Source: an uncultured Bacilli bacterium (lineage in GTDB: Bacteria; Bacillota_I; Bacilli_A; RF39; UBA660). Taken from it: a DNA stretch of 36,932 nucleotides. Location: the NCBI GenBank assembly GCA_934086485.1, contig CAKOIF010000017.1, positions 1 through 36,932 on the forward strand. The letters are read 5' to 3'. Each line of letters opens with the position of its first letter. Position 1 is the first letter of the stretch. Below the pieces are notes generated by a model that was given only the letters and a program-made list of their open reading frames with translations, did no database searches and was not told the origin of the DNA. Positions 23,605 to 33,195 of this stretch are shown piece after piece. The position numbers and the translations under genes are program-made.

Positions 23605-26171
23605 GAAAATTAAAAATTCAAAGAAAATTAAAGAATTTTAATAGTAATGTAAAAACAAAAATTAATAATGAAATAAAAAGAAAAGGAAAAAAAGGATTTA
23701 TTTGGGAAATAATATTTAGTTTTTTAATATTTTGTGCAAGTGCTGTTTTAATATTTGTACTTTATATTATAATTAGTGCTCCAAACTTTGAAAAAGATAA
23801 ACTATATAAAAAGGAAGCCACTGTTATTTATGATAAAAATGGAATTGAATTTGCCAGGGTTGGACAAGAAGACCGTGAACTTATTGAATATAAAGATCTT
23901 CCTCAGGTTTATATTGATGCCTTAATAGCTACTGAAGACTCAAGATTTTTTCAGCATAATGGACTTGATATTGCCAGATTTTTAAAAGCATCAGTGGGTC
24001 AACTTGTTTCCTCAAAAGCAGGTGGTGCTTCAACTATTACAATGCAACTTGTTAAAAAGACTTATACAAATGGAGCATCCGAAGGTATAGCGGGTATTGT
24101 TCGTAAATTTACGGATATTTATATGGCTGTATTTAAAATAGAAAGTTCATATACTAAAGAGGAAATACTAGAATTTTATTCAAACTCATTATGGTATGCT
24201 AACGGAAGAAGTATTAATACAACAGGTATTTATGGAATAGAACAAGCAAGTCAACATTTTTTTGGTAAAAGTGTTAGAGATTTAAACCTTGCTGAAGCAT
24301 CATTAATTGTTGGTATGTATCAAAATCCAAGATTATATAATCCATATAATAACCCTGTAGGTTGTCGAAATAGACAAAAAATAGTTTTAAAATTAATGGT
24401 TAATCATGGATATATTACTGAAGAAGAAATGAATGCTGTACTTGAAATACCTATTGAAAGCATGGTTGCGGATGATAGTGACGCTGTATCTACTAACGAT
24501 TATCAAGCAATAATTGACCATGTAATTGATGAAGTGTATGAAAAAACTAAAAAAGATGCTAGACAAGTACCAATGAAAATTTATACTACATTTGATTTAA
24601 AAGTACAAGATGTTCTTGTTAAACTAGAAAAGGGTGAATTATTTAAATACTATAATGATTATGATCAAGAAGGAACTGCAATTACATCAATCGAGGATGG
24701 TTCGATAATTGCTCTTTCTGGAGGTAGAAAATATGGTGCAAGAGGATTAAATCGTGCAACTGATATTAATCGTCAACCAGGTTCTACTGCAAAACCATTA
24801 TTTGATTATGCACCTTATATTGAATATCTAAATGGTTCTCCAGGAGATTATTTCTTCGATGAACCTTATGCATACTCAACAGGTCAATCAATTAATGATG
24901 CAGATAGAAAATATCAAGGAATGATTACTTTAAGACAAGGTCTTATTGGTTCAAGAAACGTAACTGCCTTACAAGCATTTCAAAAAGTTGCTGCTAAAGA
25001 TCAAAGTTTAATTGAGAATTTTGTTCATAGCGTAGGAATTGATTATGGTGCAGCATTATATGAATCTGCCTCAATTGGTGGCTTCAATGGTACTAACCCA
25101 CTTGAAATGAGTGCTGCTTATGCTGTATTTGGCAGAGGTGGATATTACATTAAACCTTATTCATTTACAAAAGTTATTTTCGAAGATGGAACAACATATG
25201 AAAATAAATATACAAAAGAAAAAGTTATAAGCGAAGAAACATCATATATGATTACTAATGTTTTAGTAGACACAGTTAGAGATAGTTGGTCTGGTTCAAT
25301 AAAAATAAGTGGTACTGAAGTTGCTGGTAAAACAGGTACAACAAACCTTGATACAGCAACACAAAAAGCACAAAATTTACCTGCAGATTTAATTCCAGAC
25401 TCTTGGAACATTACATATAATCCAGAATATTCAATTGCTTTATGGTATGGATATGATAGACATAGAACTGATTATTATATGAATACTAATACTGGATGGA
25501 CTGCAAGAAGTAGAATAATGGAAGCTCTTGCAAGAAATATTTATAGCACGAATAAAACATTTAAAAGGCCTTCGGGTGTAATAAGTGTTGAAGTTGAAAA
25601 AGAAACAGTCCCTTTAATGTTAGCAAGTGAATATACTCCTGAAGATATGAAAATGACTGAATTATTTAAGGAGGGAACAGAACCTACTGAAACATCAACA
25701 AGATACCAAAAACTTGAATCTCCTACAGGAGGAAAAGCAAGTTATAATGGTAATGAGGTAACACTTTCTTGGACAGGTATTAAAACACCAGATGCAATAA
25801 ATAGTACATATTTACAAAATTATTTTAACGATAATTATGCAGCATTTGCTACAAAATACTATGAAAAAAGAATTGAATATAATAATAATTATATTGGTAA
25901 ACAAGGATATGAAGTTTATATGCAAAATGAAGATGGTTCTTTAAAAGAATTAACCTTCACTGAAGGAACAAGTTATAAACAAACTATCGAAGGTGGAAAA
26001 TCATATAAATTTATTATTAAATCAAGTTATTCAATCTTTAAGGCAAATCAATCAGATGGCTTAATTATTAATGTTAATACAAAAACTGATACAACTATTG
26101 ATGATATAATTAACCCAGATAAAGATAAGGATAAGGATAAAGATAAAAATAAAGATACTGGATTAAACTAA
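23601..26171 (+). CDS. ponA: Class A penicillin-binding protein 1A (transglycosylase/transpeptidase)
   Basis: 856 residues. A basic cytoplasmic tail and one membrane anchor (36-59) precede a GT51 glycosyltransferase (catalytic E112 in ATEDSRFFQHNG). The transpeptidase has S395-TAK (QPGSTAKP), SRN (451-453) and KTGT (577-580). It polymerises and cross-links peptidoglycan outside the membrane. The C-terminus has a fibronectin-like segment and ends in an Asp-Lys repeat encoded by six-base DNA repeats (about 26118-26155), a possible length-variable tract. It is translationally coupled to recU. Confidence 0.95.
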   Translation: MRKLKIQRKLKNFNSNVKTKINNEIKRKGKKGFIWEIIFSFLIFCASAVLIFVLYIIISAPNFEKDKLYKKEATVIYDKNGIEFARVGQEDRELIEYKDLPQVYIDALIATEDSRFFQHNGLDIARFLKASVGQLVSSKAGGASTITMQLVKKTYTNGASEGIAGIVRKFTDIYMAVFKIESSYTKEEILEFYSNSLWYANGRSINTTGIYGIEQASQHFFGKSVRDLNLAEASLIVGMYQNPRLYNPYNNPVGCRNRQKIVLKLMVNHGYITEEEMNAVLEIPIESMVADDSDAVSTNDYQAIIDHVIDEVYEKTKKDARQVPMKIYTTFDLKVQDVLVKLEKGELFKYYNDYDQEGTAITSIEDGSIIALSGGRKYGARGLNRATDINRQPGSTAKPLFDYAPYIEYLNGSPGDYFFDEPYAYSTGQSINDADRKYQGMITLRQGLIGSRNVTALQAFQKVAAKDQSLIENFVHSVGIDYGAALYESASIGGFNGTNPLEMSAAYAVFGRGGYYIKPYSFTKVIFEDGTTYENKYTKEKVISEETSYMITNVLVDTVRDSWSGSIKISGTEVAGKTGTTNLDTATQKAQNLPADLIPDSWNITYNPEYSIALWYGYDRHRTDYYMNTNTGWTARSRIMEALARNIYSTNKTFKRPSGVISVEVEKETVPLMLASEYTPEDMKMTELFKEGTEPTETSTRYQKLESPTGGKASYNGNEVTLSWTGIKTPDAINSTYLQNYFNDNYAAFATKYYEKRIEYNNNYIGKQGYEVYMQNEDGSLKELTFTEGTSYKQTIEGGKSYKFIIKSSYSIFKANQSDGLIINVNTKTDTTIDDIINPDKDKDKDKDKNKDTGLN

Positions 26172-26198
26172 AAACAAGGATTAAATTTTCCTTGTTTT
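26171..26198. terminator. Bidirectional terminator between pbp1A and nth
   Basis: A 10-bp stem AAAACAAGGA/TCCTTGTTTT with an 8-base loop, T-rich on both strands, lies between the converging stop codons. Confidence 0.85.
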
Positions 26199-26798
26199 TT
26201 TATATTTGCAATCCATTTTACAACTGTCACATAATGGATTTTTTGCTTTACAATAATATCTACCAAATAAAAGTAATTGATGATTAATTTTATTATATTC
26301 GCTTTTATCAAATATTTTAGATAACTTTTTTTCTATTTTTAAAACATCATCATTTTTACTGGCTAGTCCTAATCTTTTTGAAACTCTTTCTACGTGAGTA
26401 TCTACCGCCATTGTAGGAATATCAAATAGTTCTGATAAAACCACATTCGTAGTCTTTCTACCTACACCAGGCATTAGTTCTAACTCTTTTCTATTATTTG
26501 GAACTATTCCATTATATTTTGTTAATAAAATGTTACTAATTTCTTTAATATATAATGCCTTCTTATGATAAGAACCTAAAGGTTTAATAATATCTTCGAT
26601 TATTTTAACATCTAAAGAAGCTATTTCATTTAAATTATATTTATATAACTCTTTAGTTACTTCATTAACTCTTTTATCTGTTGTTTGAGCAGAAAGCATT
26701 ACAGATAATAAAAGTTCATAATCTTTATTATAATCTAGTTCACACTTAGGATTAGGTATATAATAATCTAAATTATCTCTTAAATTAGTTATCATCAT
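26181..26798 (-). CDS. nth: Endonuclease III (DNA glycosylase/AP lyase)
   Basis: 205 residues. The helix-hairpin-helix LMPGVGRKTTNVV (109-120) carries catalytic K115, and D133 lies in AVDTHVERVS. It removes oxidised pyrimidines and cuts at abasic sites. The iron-sulphur loop has C183-x6-C190-x2-C193-x3-C197; the last spacing is shorter than the usual five. The start overlaps dnaD by 14 bases, and dnaD-nth is a conserved Firmicutes pair. Confidence 0.93.
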   Translation of the reverse strand: MMITNLRDNLDYYIPNPKCELDYNKDYELLLSVMLSAQTTDKRVNEVTKELYKYNLNEIASLDVKIIEDIIKPLGSYHKKALYIKEISNILLTKYNGIVPNNRKELELMPGVGRKTTNVVLSELFDIPTMAVDTHVERVSKRLGLASKNDDVLKIEKKLSKIFDKSEYNKINHQLLLFGRYYCKAKNPLCDSCKMDCKYKKTRKI

Positions 26799-27423
26799 CT
26801 AACCAATTATATTCAAAAACACTTGTTTCAAAGTTTTTTACTTCCTTATTTATTTTATTTTCATTTTTAAATACTTTTTCTAATTCTTCCTTACCCTTAT
26901 ATCCTTTTTTATTCCATTCAAATAATATTTTATCTATATATCTAAGTGATGGGGCATCATTTTTAATTGCTTCATCTAAGGCTTCGAGAATAAGAGATTC
27001 ACTAAAACCTTTTGAAAGCCAAGCATTAATTATTTCATAGTCCATACCTGATAAACCTTTACCAAACTTTTCTTGAAATTTAAAGAAAATACTATTTTCA
27101 TTCTTTTCCTCTTTTTCTAAATCAATAGTTTCTTTTAAGTTATTATAAAAATTTTCTAATGATACTTTATCAATAACTTTTCCACCTTCATTTTTAATTT
27201 GATTTAATTTAATTAATTTTTTTGTAAGTAAACTATTAAAGGCTATTAAAGTATCATTTTCAGATAAACAAGTTGCTTTAGATATTTTTTTTATATCAAA
27301 AGTTAAATCATAATCATTATCAAAGTACATTAAAACTATAAACTCTTTTAAAGTTAAATTATATTTTAATGCCTCTTTTAAAAAAAGGGTTTCAATTATA
27401 AATTTTTTGTTGTCTTTATTCAT
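26785..27423 (-). CDS. dnaD: DnaD-type primosome protein
   Basis: 212 residues. The N-terminal winged helix (KEFIVLMYFDNDY...ISKATCLSENDTLIAFNSL) and the C-terminal DnaD/DnaB_2 domain (EKFGKGLSGMDYEIINAWL...) end in the YIDKILFEW motif (YxxxIxxxW). It helps load the replicative helicase during initiation and restart. It overlaps cca (8 bases) upstream and nth downstream, making one operon cca-dnaD-nth. Confidence 0.9.
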   Translation of the reverse strand: MNKDNKKFIIETLFLKEALKYNLTLKEFIVLMYFDNDYDLTFDIKKISKATCLSENDTLIAFNSLLTKKLIKLNQIKNEGGKVIDKVSLENFYNNLKETIDLEKEEKNENSIFFKFQEKFGKGLSGMDYEIINAWLSKGFSESLILEALDEAIKNDAPSLRYIDKILFEWNKKGYKGKEELEKVFKNENKINKEVKNFETSVFEYNWLDDDN

Positions 27424-28504
27424 TTTTGTACCTACCTAATATATATTTTTTAATTTCATTTTTCTTATTTTTTAAATTCTTTTTTAAAATTTCAATTTTA
27501 ACATCATTTATTATTTCACTAACCTTTTTTGAGGGTTCAAGATTTAAAAGCATCATTACTTCTTTACCAGTTATATCAATATCTTTCATACTTTTTATAG
27601 GAAGATTTTTATAAATTTTGTTGATAGTTTGTTTATTTATATGTAAAACATCTCCGGCTACATAAGAAAGATATAATCCATAATTAAATAATGTAAAGTT
27701 ATTAATTCTATTTTGATTTATTATTTCCTTTATCTTAGCAATATTATCTTTTTCCTCTTTAGTATATTCAATTTGTTTTACCTCTATTTGAGAAAGCATA
27801 CCTAAAATATCCACAGTAAAAGTTATATCTTCATTATACTTAAGTCCTAAAACTTCACTTATTTTTGTTTCATCTAAAAGCTTTAAACCTTTTTTAAAAT
27901 TTTTATTTGATAATATTTTAATTAATTCATCTTTAACTCTTTTAGGGCTTAAAGTACTAACCTTTTCATAATTATTTTTAATTGCATTATAAGTATTTTC
28001 TTCGATATCAAAATCTAATATACTTGCAAATCTTATTGCCCTAAGCATTCTAAGGGGATCTTCAGTAAATTTATCATTAGCATTACCAAGAGATCTTATA
28101 ATACCTTTCTTAAGGTCTTCCTTACCATTTAATAAATCTAATATTTTATCATTTTTATCTAAACATATTGAATTTATAGTAAAATCTCTTCGATTAATAT
28201 CCTCGAGTAAATTACTAACATATTCTATTTCAATAGGCTTTCTATTATCATATTTTTTTTCTTTTCTATATGTTGTTATATCAATGTTGTATTTTTTAAT
28301 TTTCATATTAAGTCCACCATAATTATTAAGATTTTGTTTCACATTAAATAAATGAATTAAATCTTTAGGTTTAGCATTTGTACATATATCAACATCATAA
28401 GAGTTTTTTTTAAGTAAATAATCACGAACAAAACCACCTACTATATAGGCTTCATATCCTTCACTTTCAATTTTTTTTAGAATATTTTTTATAATTTTAT
28501 CCAT
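27416..28504 (-). CDS. cca: CCA-adding tRNA nucleotidyltransferase
   Basis: 362 residues. The class II core shows YIVGGFVRDYLL, the metal-binding pair in YDVDICTNAKP, RRDFTINSI, and DPLRMLRAIRFA. It adds or repairs the tRNA 3' CCA; some tRNAs here, such as tRNA-Leu and tRNA-Met, encode CCA already. GGAGAG precedes the ATG. The upstream gap holds a structured RNA with its own terminator. Confidence 0.92.
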   Translation of the reverse strand: MDKIIKNILKKIESEGYEAYIVGGFVRDYLLKKNSYDVDICTNAKPKDLIHLFNVKQNLNNYGGLNMKIKKYNIDITTYRKEKKYDNRKPIEIEYVSNLLEDINRRDFTINSICLDKNDKILDLLNGKEDLKKGIIRSLGNANDKFTEDPLRMLRAIRFASILDFDIEENTYNAIKNNYEKVSTLSPKRVKDELIKILSNKNFKKGLKLLDETKISEVLGLKYNEDITFTVDILGMLSQIEVKQIEYTKEEKDNIAKIKEIINQNRINNFTLFNYGLYLSYVAGDVLHINKQTINKIYKNLPIKSMKDIDITGKEVMMLLNLEPSKKVSEIINDVKIEILKKNLKNKKNEIKKYILGRYKNE

Positions 28505-28544
28505 AATCTCTCCGTAAATATTTTAACATAATTTTATATTAAAA

Positions 28545-28694
28545 AAAAGGACATATAGTCCTAGAATGTATTTTAATATTTATAATAATATTAAAATTGA
28601 TGAGTGCCCCAGGCGAGATGAATACTCACACACTTTTATATGTGCTTACTGGCTTTGCCAACACATCGTTATTCCTTCACAAGCACCCACTTAC
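28545..28694 (-). ncRNA. Unidentified ~150-nt structured RNA between the radical SAM gene and cca
   Basis: An extended promoter TG-G-TATAAT (28701-28709) is followed by an RNA whose core (28601-28689) closes with a 9-bp helix (TGGGTGCTT with GGGCACTCA). Inside are GATG/CATC, TTGGC-AAA-GCCAG and CACA/TGTG pairings. Next come a 10-bp A/T hairpin (about 28570-28595) and a terminator (28548-28562 plus T7). It could be a free small RNA or an attenuated leader of cca. It does not match any riboswitch, 6S or SRP RNA consensus I know. Confidence 0.55.
28548..28562 (-). terminator. Terminator ending the structured RNA, upstream of cca
   Basis: Stem AGGAC/GTCCT with a 5-base loop followed by a run of seven T on the minus strand, 44 bases before the cca start. 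Confidence 0.7.
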
Positions 28695-28745
28695 AAATAA
28701 ATTATACCATGTATAACATTAAATGTAACAAAATTATTTGAATAT

Positions 28746-28776
28746 TGGGAAGATATAGTAGTGGAATGTCTTCCCA
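28746..28776. repeat. Inverted repeat downstream of the radical SAM gene
   Basis: TGGGAAGA and TCTTCCCA form a perfect 8-bp stem around a 15-base loop. It lacks a T run, so it is not a standard terminator; it may be an mRNA 3' stabiliser. It lies in the gene-free stretch 28505-28827. Confidence 0.45.
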
Positions 28777-28827
28777 CTTCATTTCTAAACTGATCGAATT
28801 CGACAACTTTAAAATTTTTTTTCATAA

Positions 28828-29766
28828 TTATTTAATACTTTTTGTTAAAGAAAGTTTTTGTACATTATTTTTATTATTTTCTAACTGAGTACTTGGATTA
28901 TAGATAAGCTTATCATCCTCAAACCAAGAACCACACACAATTCCGCTTCTATGTATTATTGCAACATTAAGATATGTTGGTCTACGATTTTGAATATGAG
29001 TTGCTAGTTTATCACCTACACAAATACGAACTGGTATGCCTTGATAATTGGCATTTAAGTATACATTTCGTCTTCTTATATCAGTTTCATTTGATATATT
29101 TAGTATTTTTAGTGTGTAATTAAAAACATCATCTGTTTCTTTATTGCCAGGTAAAAGACGATTTAAATATAGTGGAATTCCTAATCTAGAATATTCATCG
29201 ATATCAAATGATTCATCAATTGTAACTCTTAAGCAAAGTTTTTCTCCAAAAAGAATTTTAGCCTGTTCAATAGTCAAAATTGGTTTTGTGGCTTTGAATA
29301 TTTTTTTGTTTATTTCTTCGTTAACAGAATTGCGATGTAAATTTATATGATTAATTTTAGTTATACCACTAAAATAATCTTCGTTAAGTGCTGCACCATT
29401 AGTATTCCAGTTTATATATGAATCGGGAAAGTAAGCTTTTATTAAATCTATTAAACTATTAAAATCTTTAGAATTAAGTGTCCCACCAGTAATAGCAACA
29501 TTTTTTATATTAGGAAACTCCCTTAATACTTTTTCGCATATTTTCAGAAAATTTGCATTATCTATTGAATTTTTTCTAAGATATGTATCAATACAATATT
29601 CACAATTTGCATAACAAGGTTCTGGTAAATTTATTACTATTGAATTAACAAAATCTAAACAAGGAATGCCAAAAACTTCACGAAAATGTGCATTAAAAGT
29701 TTCTATTCCTAGTTCCTTTTGAGCCGCTAATAATTCTTCATTTGCTTGATAATCTGAGTCAATCAT
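28828..29766 (-). CDS. Radical SAM enzyme of unknown substrate
   Basis: 312 residues. The iron-sulphur motif is C51-x3-C55-x2-C58 (CYANCEYC), followed by the SAM-contacting VAITGGTLNS and a partial TIM barrel (INWNTNGAAL, INLHRNS). The layout is MoaA-like but there is no second obvious cluster motif, and the substrate cannot be named. GGAGG precedes the ATG. It is monocistronic. Confidence 0.8.
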   Translation of the reverse strand: MIDSDYQANEELLAAQKELGIETFNAHFREVFGIPCLDFVNSIVINLPEPCYANCEYCIDTYLRKNSIDNANFLKICEKVLREFPNIKNVAITGGTLNSKDFNSLIDLIKAYFPDSYINWNTNGAALNEDYFSGITKINHINLHRNSVNEEINKKIFKATKPILTIEQAKILFGEKLCLRVTIDESFDIDEYSRLGIPLYLNRLLPGNKETDDVFNYTLKILNISNETDIRRRNVYLNANYQGIPVRICVGDKLATHIQNRRPTYLNVAIIHRSGIVCGSWFEDDKLIYNPSTQLENNKNNVQKLSLTKSIK

Positions 29767-29840
29767 AAAAATGCCTCCTTTTTATGAGATATTATATCAT
29801 AATTTTATATAAAATAAGTAAATATTTAATCAAAATAAAA

Positions 29841-29862
29841 CTCGAACTAAAAAGCTCGAGTA
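29841..29862 (-). terminator. Terminator of the tRNA-Leu transcript
   Basis: A 9-bp stem ACTCGAGCT/AGTTCGAGT (one G-T pair) with a TTTT loop is followed by TTTATTTT on the minus strand. Confidence 0.8.
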
Positions 29863-29873
29863 AAGTATTTAAT

Positions 29874-29961
29874 TGGTGCTTGTAATCGGGGTCGAACCGA
29901 TACTTTCTTTTGGAAAAATAGATTTTGAGTCTATCGCGTCTACCAATTCCGCCATACAAGC
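29874..29961 (-). tRNA. tRNA-Leu (anticodon CAA)
   Basis: Acceptor GCTTGTA/TACAAGC, leucine-type D arm (GGCGGAATTGGTAGACGCG), and anticodon stem ATAGA/TCTAT with loop CTCAAAA giving CAA. It has a long variable arm, T arm ATCGG-TTCGACC-CCGAT, discriminator A and an encoded CCA. 88 nt. It reads UUG codons and lies just downstream of murE. Confidence 0.95.
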
Positions 29962-29988
29962 AACAAACAAATACATTATATCATTTAA

Positions 29989-31347
29989 TTATTGTTTTTT
30001 CAAATAGTCTAAAACAATTTCTTTATCATCTAGGTGATGTTTTTCATGTCCTATAATTTGATAATCTTCATGTCCTTTACCAAGAATTAATAAAGTATCA
30101 TTTTTATTAAGCATTTCTAATCCTTTATTAATAGCTTCTTTTCTATCAAAGATTATTTCATAGTTATCTTTATGAACACCACTTATTATATTATCCATAA
30201 TTATTTTAGGATCTTCAGTACGAGGATTATCATTAGTAAATATTACATAATCACTTTTTTGGGTAGCAACATTTCCCATAATAGGTCTTTTTTTAGGATC
30301 TCTATCTCCACCGCAACCAACTATAGTAATTATTTTACCTTTTTTGTTTTCTAAAAAAGAATTAATTATTTTTTCAACAGCATCTGGTGTATGGGCATAG
30401 TCAATAACTGCTTCAGCATCACGTACTTTAATTTGTTCACATCTTCCCTTTGGAGGAAAAACATCTTTAGTTATATCAAATATTTTTTGAATATCTATTC
30501 CATAAGTATTAATAATGGCTAGTGCCGTCATATAGTTATAAACATTAAATTTACCCCTTAAATTAGTTGTAACACTTAAATTTTTTTCATGATATTTAAA
30601 ATCAATTATTGTACCACTATCAGTACTTTCATAACTTATTACTTCATAATCAGATTTAGTAAATCCAATAGTTTTATAATTTTTCTTTTCAAAATACTTA
30701 CCATATTCATCATCATTATTAACAATAATTGTACCAGTGTCTTTTAGGTAATCTAAAATTAAAAGTTTTGCTTTTAAATAATTTTCCATTGTTTTATGAT
30801 AATCTAAATGATCCTCGGTAAGATTTGTAAATACCTCAATAGTAAAAGATAAACCTTCGACTCTTTTAAAAGATAAAGCATGTGATGAAACCTCCATTAC
30901 AACAGCTTTGCAACCCTTTTCAAGAGCAGTAGTTAGCATTGAATAAATCTCAGTTATCTCAGGAGTCGTATTAGGTAGTTCATATACTTCATTATCAACA
31001 TAAAAACCAATTGTGCCAATATAAGCAGTTTTAATTCCAAGTTTATTAAGCATTTGATAAGTTAGAAAACAAGTAGTTGTTTTACCATTTGTACCAGTTA
31101 CACCAATAATATCAAGTTTATTAACAATATCCTTATAATTATCAACAATATATTTTTGTAAATACTCTTTTGTATCAGGAACAATAATTGTTTCAGCGTT
31201 ATAACTACCATGTTCACATACTATTTTTGATGCACCATTTTCAATTGCTTTTTCAATATAATCGTGTCCATCAACAGTATTTCCCTTTATAGCAACAAAA
31301 GTATCACCTTTTTTAACTTTTCTTGAATCAGTTTTAATATTTATCAT
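29989..31347 (-). CDS. murE: UDP-N-acetylmuramoyl-L-alanyl-D-glutamate--2,6-diaminopimelate ligase
   Basis: 452 residues, slightly short for MurE. The ATP loop is GVTGTNGKTTT (82-92), and the later GCGGDRDPKKRP and DNPRTEDP motifs are present. DNPR is the known determinant for meso-diaminopimelate rather than lysine, so the cell wall is probably DAP-type. It adds the third residue of the peptidoglycan stem peptide in the cytoplasm. It lies 12 bases after asnB, last in the operon. Confidence 0.93.
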   Translation of the reverse strand: MINIKTDSRKVKKGDTFVAIKGNTVDGHDYIEKAIENGASKIVCEHGSYNAETIIVPDTKEYLQKYIVDNYKDIVNKLDIIGVTGTNGKTTTCFLTYQMLNKLGIKTAYIGTIGFYVDNEVYELPNTTPEITEIYSMLTTALEKGCKAVVMEVSSHALSFKRVEGLSFTIEVFTNLTEDHLDYHKTMENYLKAKLLILDYLKDTGTIIVNNDDEYGKYFEKKNYKTIGFTKSDYEVISYESTDSGTIIDFKYHEKNLSVTTNLRGKFNVYNYMTALAIINTYGIDIQKIFDITKDVFPPKGRCEQIKVRDAEAVIDYAHTPDAVEKIINSFLENKKGKIITIVGCGGDRDPKKRPIMGNVATQKSDYVIFTNDNPRTEDPKIIMDNIISGVHKDNYEIIFDRKEAINKGLEMLNKNDTLLILGKGHEDYQIIGHEKHHLDDKEIVLDYLKKQ

Positions 31348-31359
31348 AATTAATCCTTT

Positions 31360-33180
31360 CTATATTTCATTAAAATATATGTCGTACCACACTAAAAATG
31401 TGTATATTGTCCAAACCTTTTTATATGAATCTCTTTTACCATTTTTATGTTCTTCGAGAAGTTTATTAATTTTTTTTGTATCAAAAAATAATTTTGCACT
31501 TTCTCCATTAAATTTTTCTTTAATTATATTATATAACTTATCAGTTTTAATCCATTCTCTCAAAGGAACAGGAAACCCAAGTTTTTTCTTTTTATATGCT
31601 TCATTAGGTATTACCTTCGAAGCGGCCTTTCTAAGAGCAACCTTTGTAGTTTCTTTATTTATTTTTGCATAAGTAGGTAAAGATTTTGCAACTTCATAAA
31701 CTTTGTTATCTAGAAAAGGAGTTCTTGCCTCAAGGCCAAACATCATTGTATTTCTATCTACTGCGTGTAAAAAATCATTTACCAACCAATAATAATAATC
31801 AATCATTTGTCTTTGAATTAATGTAGAATTATCTTTATATCTATCATAAACATTCTTTACAATATCTTTTGTATTTATTTGATTTGGAATTTTAACAATA
31901 CTTTGTGCTTCTTTATCACGAAATACTCTTCCTAAACCAATGTTATAATTTTCTAACTTTTGTCCTCTTCGATAAAGGAAATTAAAACCTCTTATATCTG
32001 GAAAAATACTCACAATATTTGAGACAATATGTCTTAAAAAATAAGGTAATTTCATATATCCTTGCATAGTAAGTTCCTCTTGGTAAGAGTTATAACCTGC
32101 AAAAAATTCATCTGCTCCTTCACCAGAAAGAACAACTTTTACCTCTTTCGAAGCAATTTCTGACACAAAATATAAAGCAATTGCTGATGGGTCCGCTAAA
32201 GGTTCATCCATATAATACATAATTTTAGGAAAAGATTCTATATATTCATCCATAGTAATTTTCTTTGAATAATTGTCAATACCTAACTTATCAGATAAAT
32301 CTTTTGCATAACTAATTTCATCAAATTTTGGATTATCATATCCAACAGTAAACGTTTTATCTGGTTTTGCAAGTGAAACTATATACGAAGAATCTATTCC
32401 ACTTGATAAAAATGAACCTACTTCAACATCACTTATTTGATGATATTCAACTGAATTTTTCATTGCTTTATCAATATTATCAACAATTTTATCCATATCA
32501 TCATTTTTTTCTTTAAATTCTAGTGTAAAGAAACTTTTTGTTTTAATCTTACCATCTTTATAAATTAAACAGGTTCCTGGGTCAAGTCTATATACCCCCT
32601 TAAAAAAGGTTTCTGATGTTGGAACAGAGTTAAAACATAAATATGCAGATAATATATCAGTATTTAGTTTTTTTTCAAAATCTGGATTTGCTAAAAATGC
32701 TTTTGGCTCTGAGGCAAACATAAATGTATCATTAAATTTTGCATAATAAAGTGGTTTAATACCAAAACCATCTCTTGCCATAAATAGTTCATTTTTATTT
32801 TTATCCCATATTGCAAAAGAAAACATACCTCTTAAATGATTTGGAAGTTTTTCACCCCACTGTTCATAACCATGAAGTATTACTTCAGTATCAGTTTTTG
32901 TTTTAAAAACATGTTTCTTTTTTAATAAAGCTTCTTTTAATTCTTTAAAATTATAAACTTCCCCATTATAAATAATAACCTTACTTTTATCTTCATTATA
33001 TATTGGTTGTGCACCAGTATTTAAATCAATTATTGCAAGTCTACGATGAGCAAGTGCACAATTATCATCAATATAAAAGCCTTCACCATCCGGACCACGA
33101 TGCTCAATTTTTTTTGACATATCTTTAATTATTTTCTCTTTGTTTTCTTTATTATTTACAAATCCTACGATTCCACACAT
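31360..33180 (-). CDS. asnB: Glutamine-hydrolysing asparagine synthetase
   Basis: 606 residues. Cys2 of the processed N-terminus (MCGIVGF) is the glutaminase nucleophile, with RGPDGEG and AHRRLAIIDL following. The synthetase domain has the ATP pyrophosphatase loop FLSSGIDSS and VLSGEGADEFFAGY. It makes asparagine from aspartate, ATP and glutamine. Some AsnB homologues instead amidate DAP in peptidoglycan; the position directly before murE makes that worth considering (inference). It lies 15 bases after scpB. Confidence 0.92.
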   Translation of the reverse strand: MCGIVGFVNNKENKEKIIKDMSKKIEHRGPDGEGFYIDDNCALAHRRLAIIDLNTGAQPIYNEDKSKVIIYNGEVYNFKELKEALLKKKHVFKTKTDTEVILHGYEQWGEKLPNHLRGMFSFAIWDKNKNELFMARDGFGIKPLYYAKFNDTFMFASEPKAFLANPDFEKKLNTDILSAYLCFNSVPTSETFFKGVYRLDPGTCLIYKDGKIKTKSFFTLEFKEKNDDMDKIVDNIDKAMKNSVEYHQISDVEVGSFLSSGIDSSYIVSLAKPDKTFTVGYDNPKFDEISYAKDLSDKLGIDNYSKKITMDEYIESFPKIMYYMDEPLADPSAIALYFVSEIASKEVKVVLSGEGADEFFAGYNSYQEELTMQGYMKLPYFLRHIVSNIVSIFPDIRGFNFLYRRGQKLENYNIGLGRVFRDKEAQSIVKIPNQINTKDIVKNVYDRYKDNSTLIQRQMIDYYYWLVNDFLHAVDRNTMMFGLEARTPFLDNKVYEVAKSLPTYAKINKETTKVALRKAASKVIPNEAYKKKKLGFPVPLREWIKTDKLYNIIKEKFNGESAKLFFDTKKINKLLEEHKNGKRDSYKKVWTIYTFLVWYDIYFNEI

Positions 33181-33195
33181 ACTATCACCTTCTTG

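Noticed and set aside
28601..28689. Structured RNA as a ZTP, c-di-GMP, fluoride or other riboswitch, or as SRP/6S RNA
   Set aside because: CGCCTGGG and GGCAAAGCC resemble fragments of ZTP and c-di-GMP-I aptamers, but the remaining conserved nucleotides are missing; the SRP GGAA tetraloop/AGCAG motif and the 6S bubble layout are also absent.
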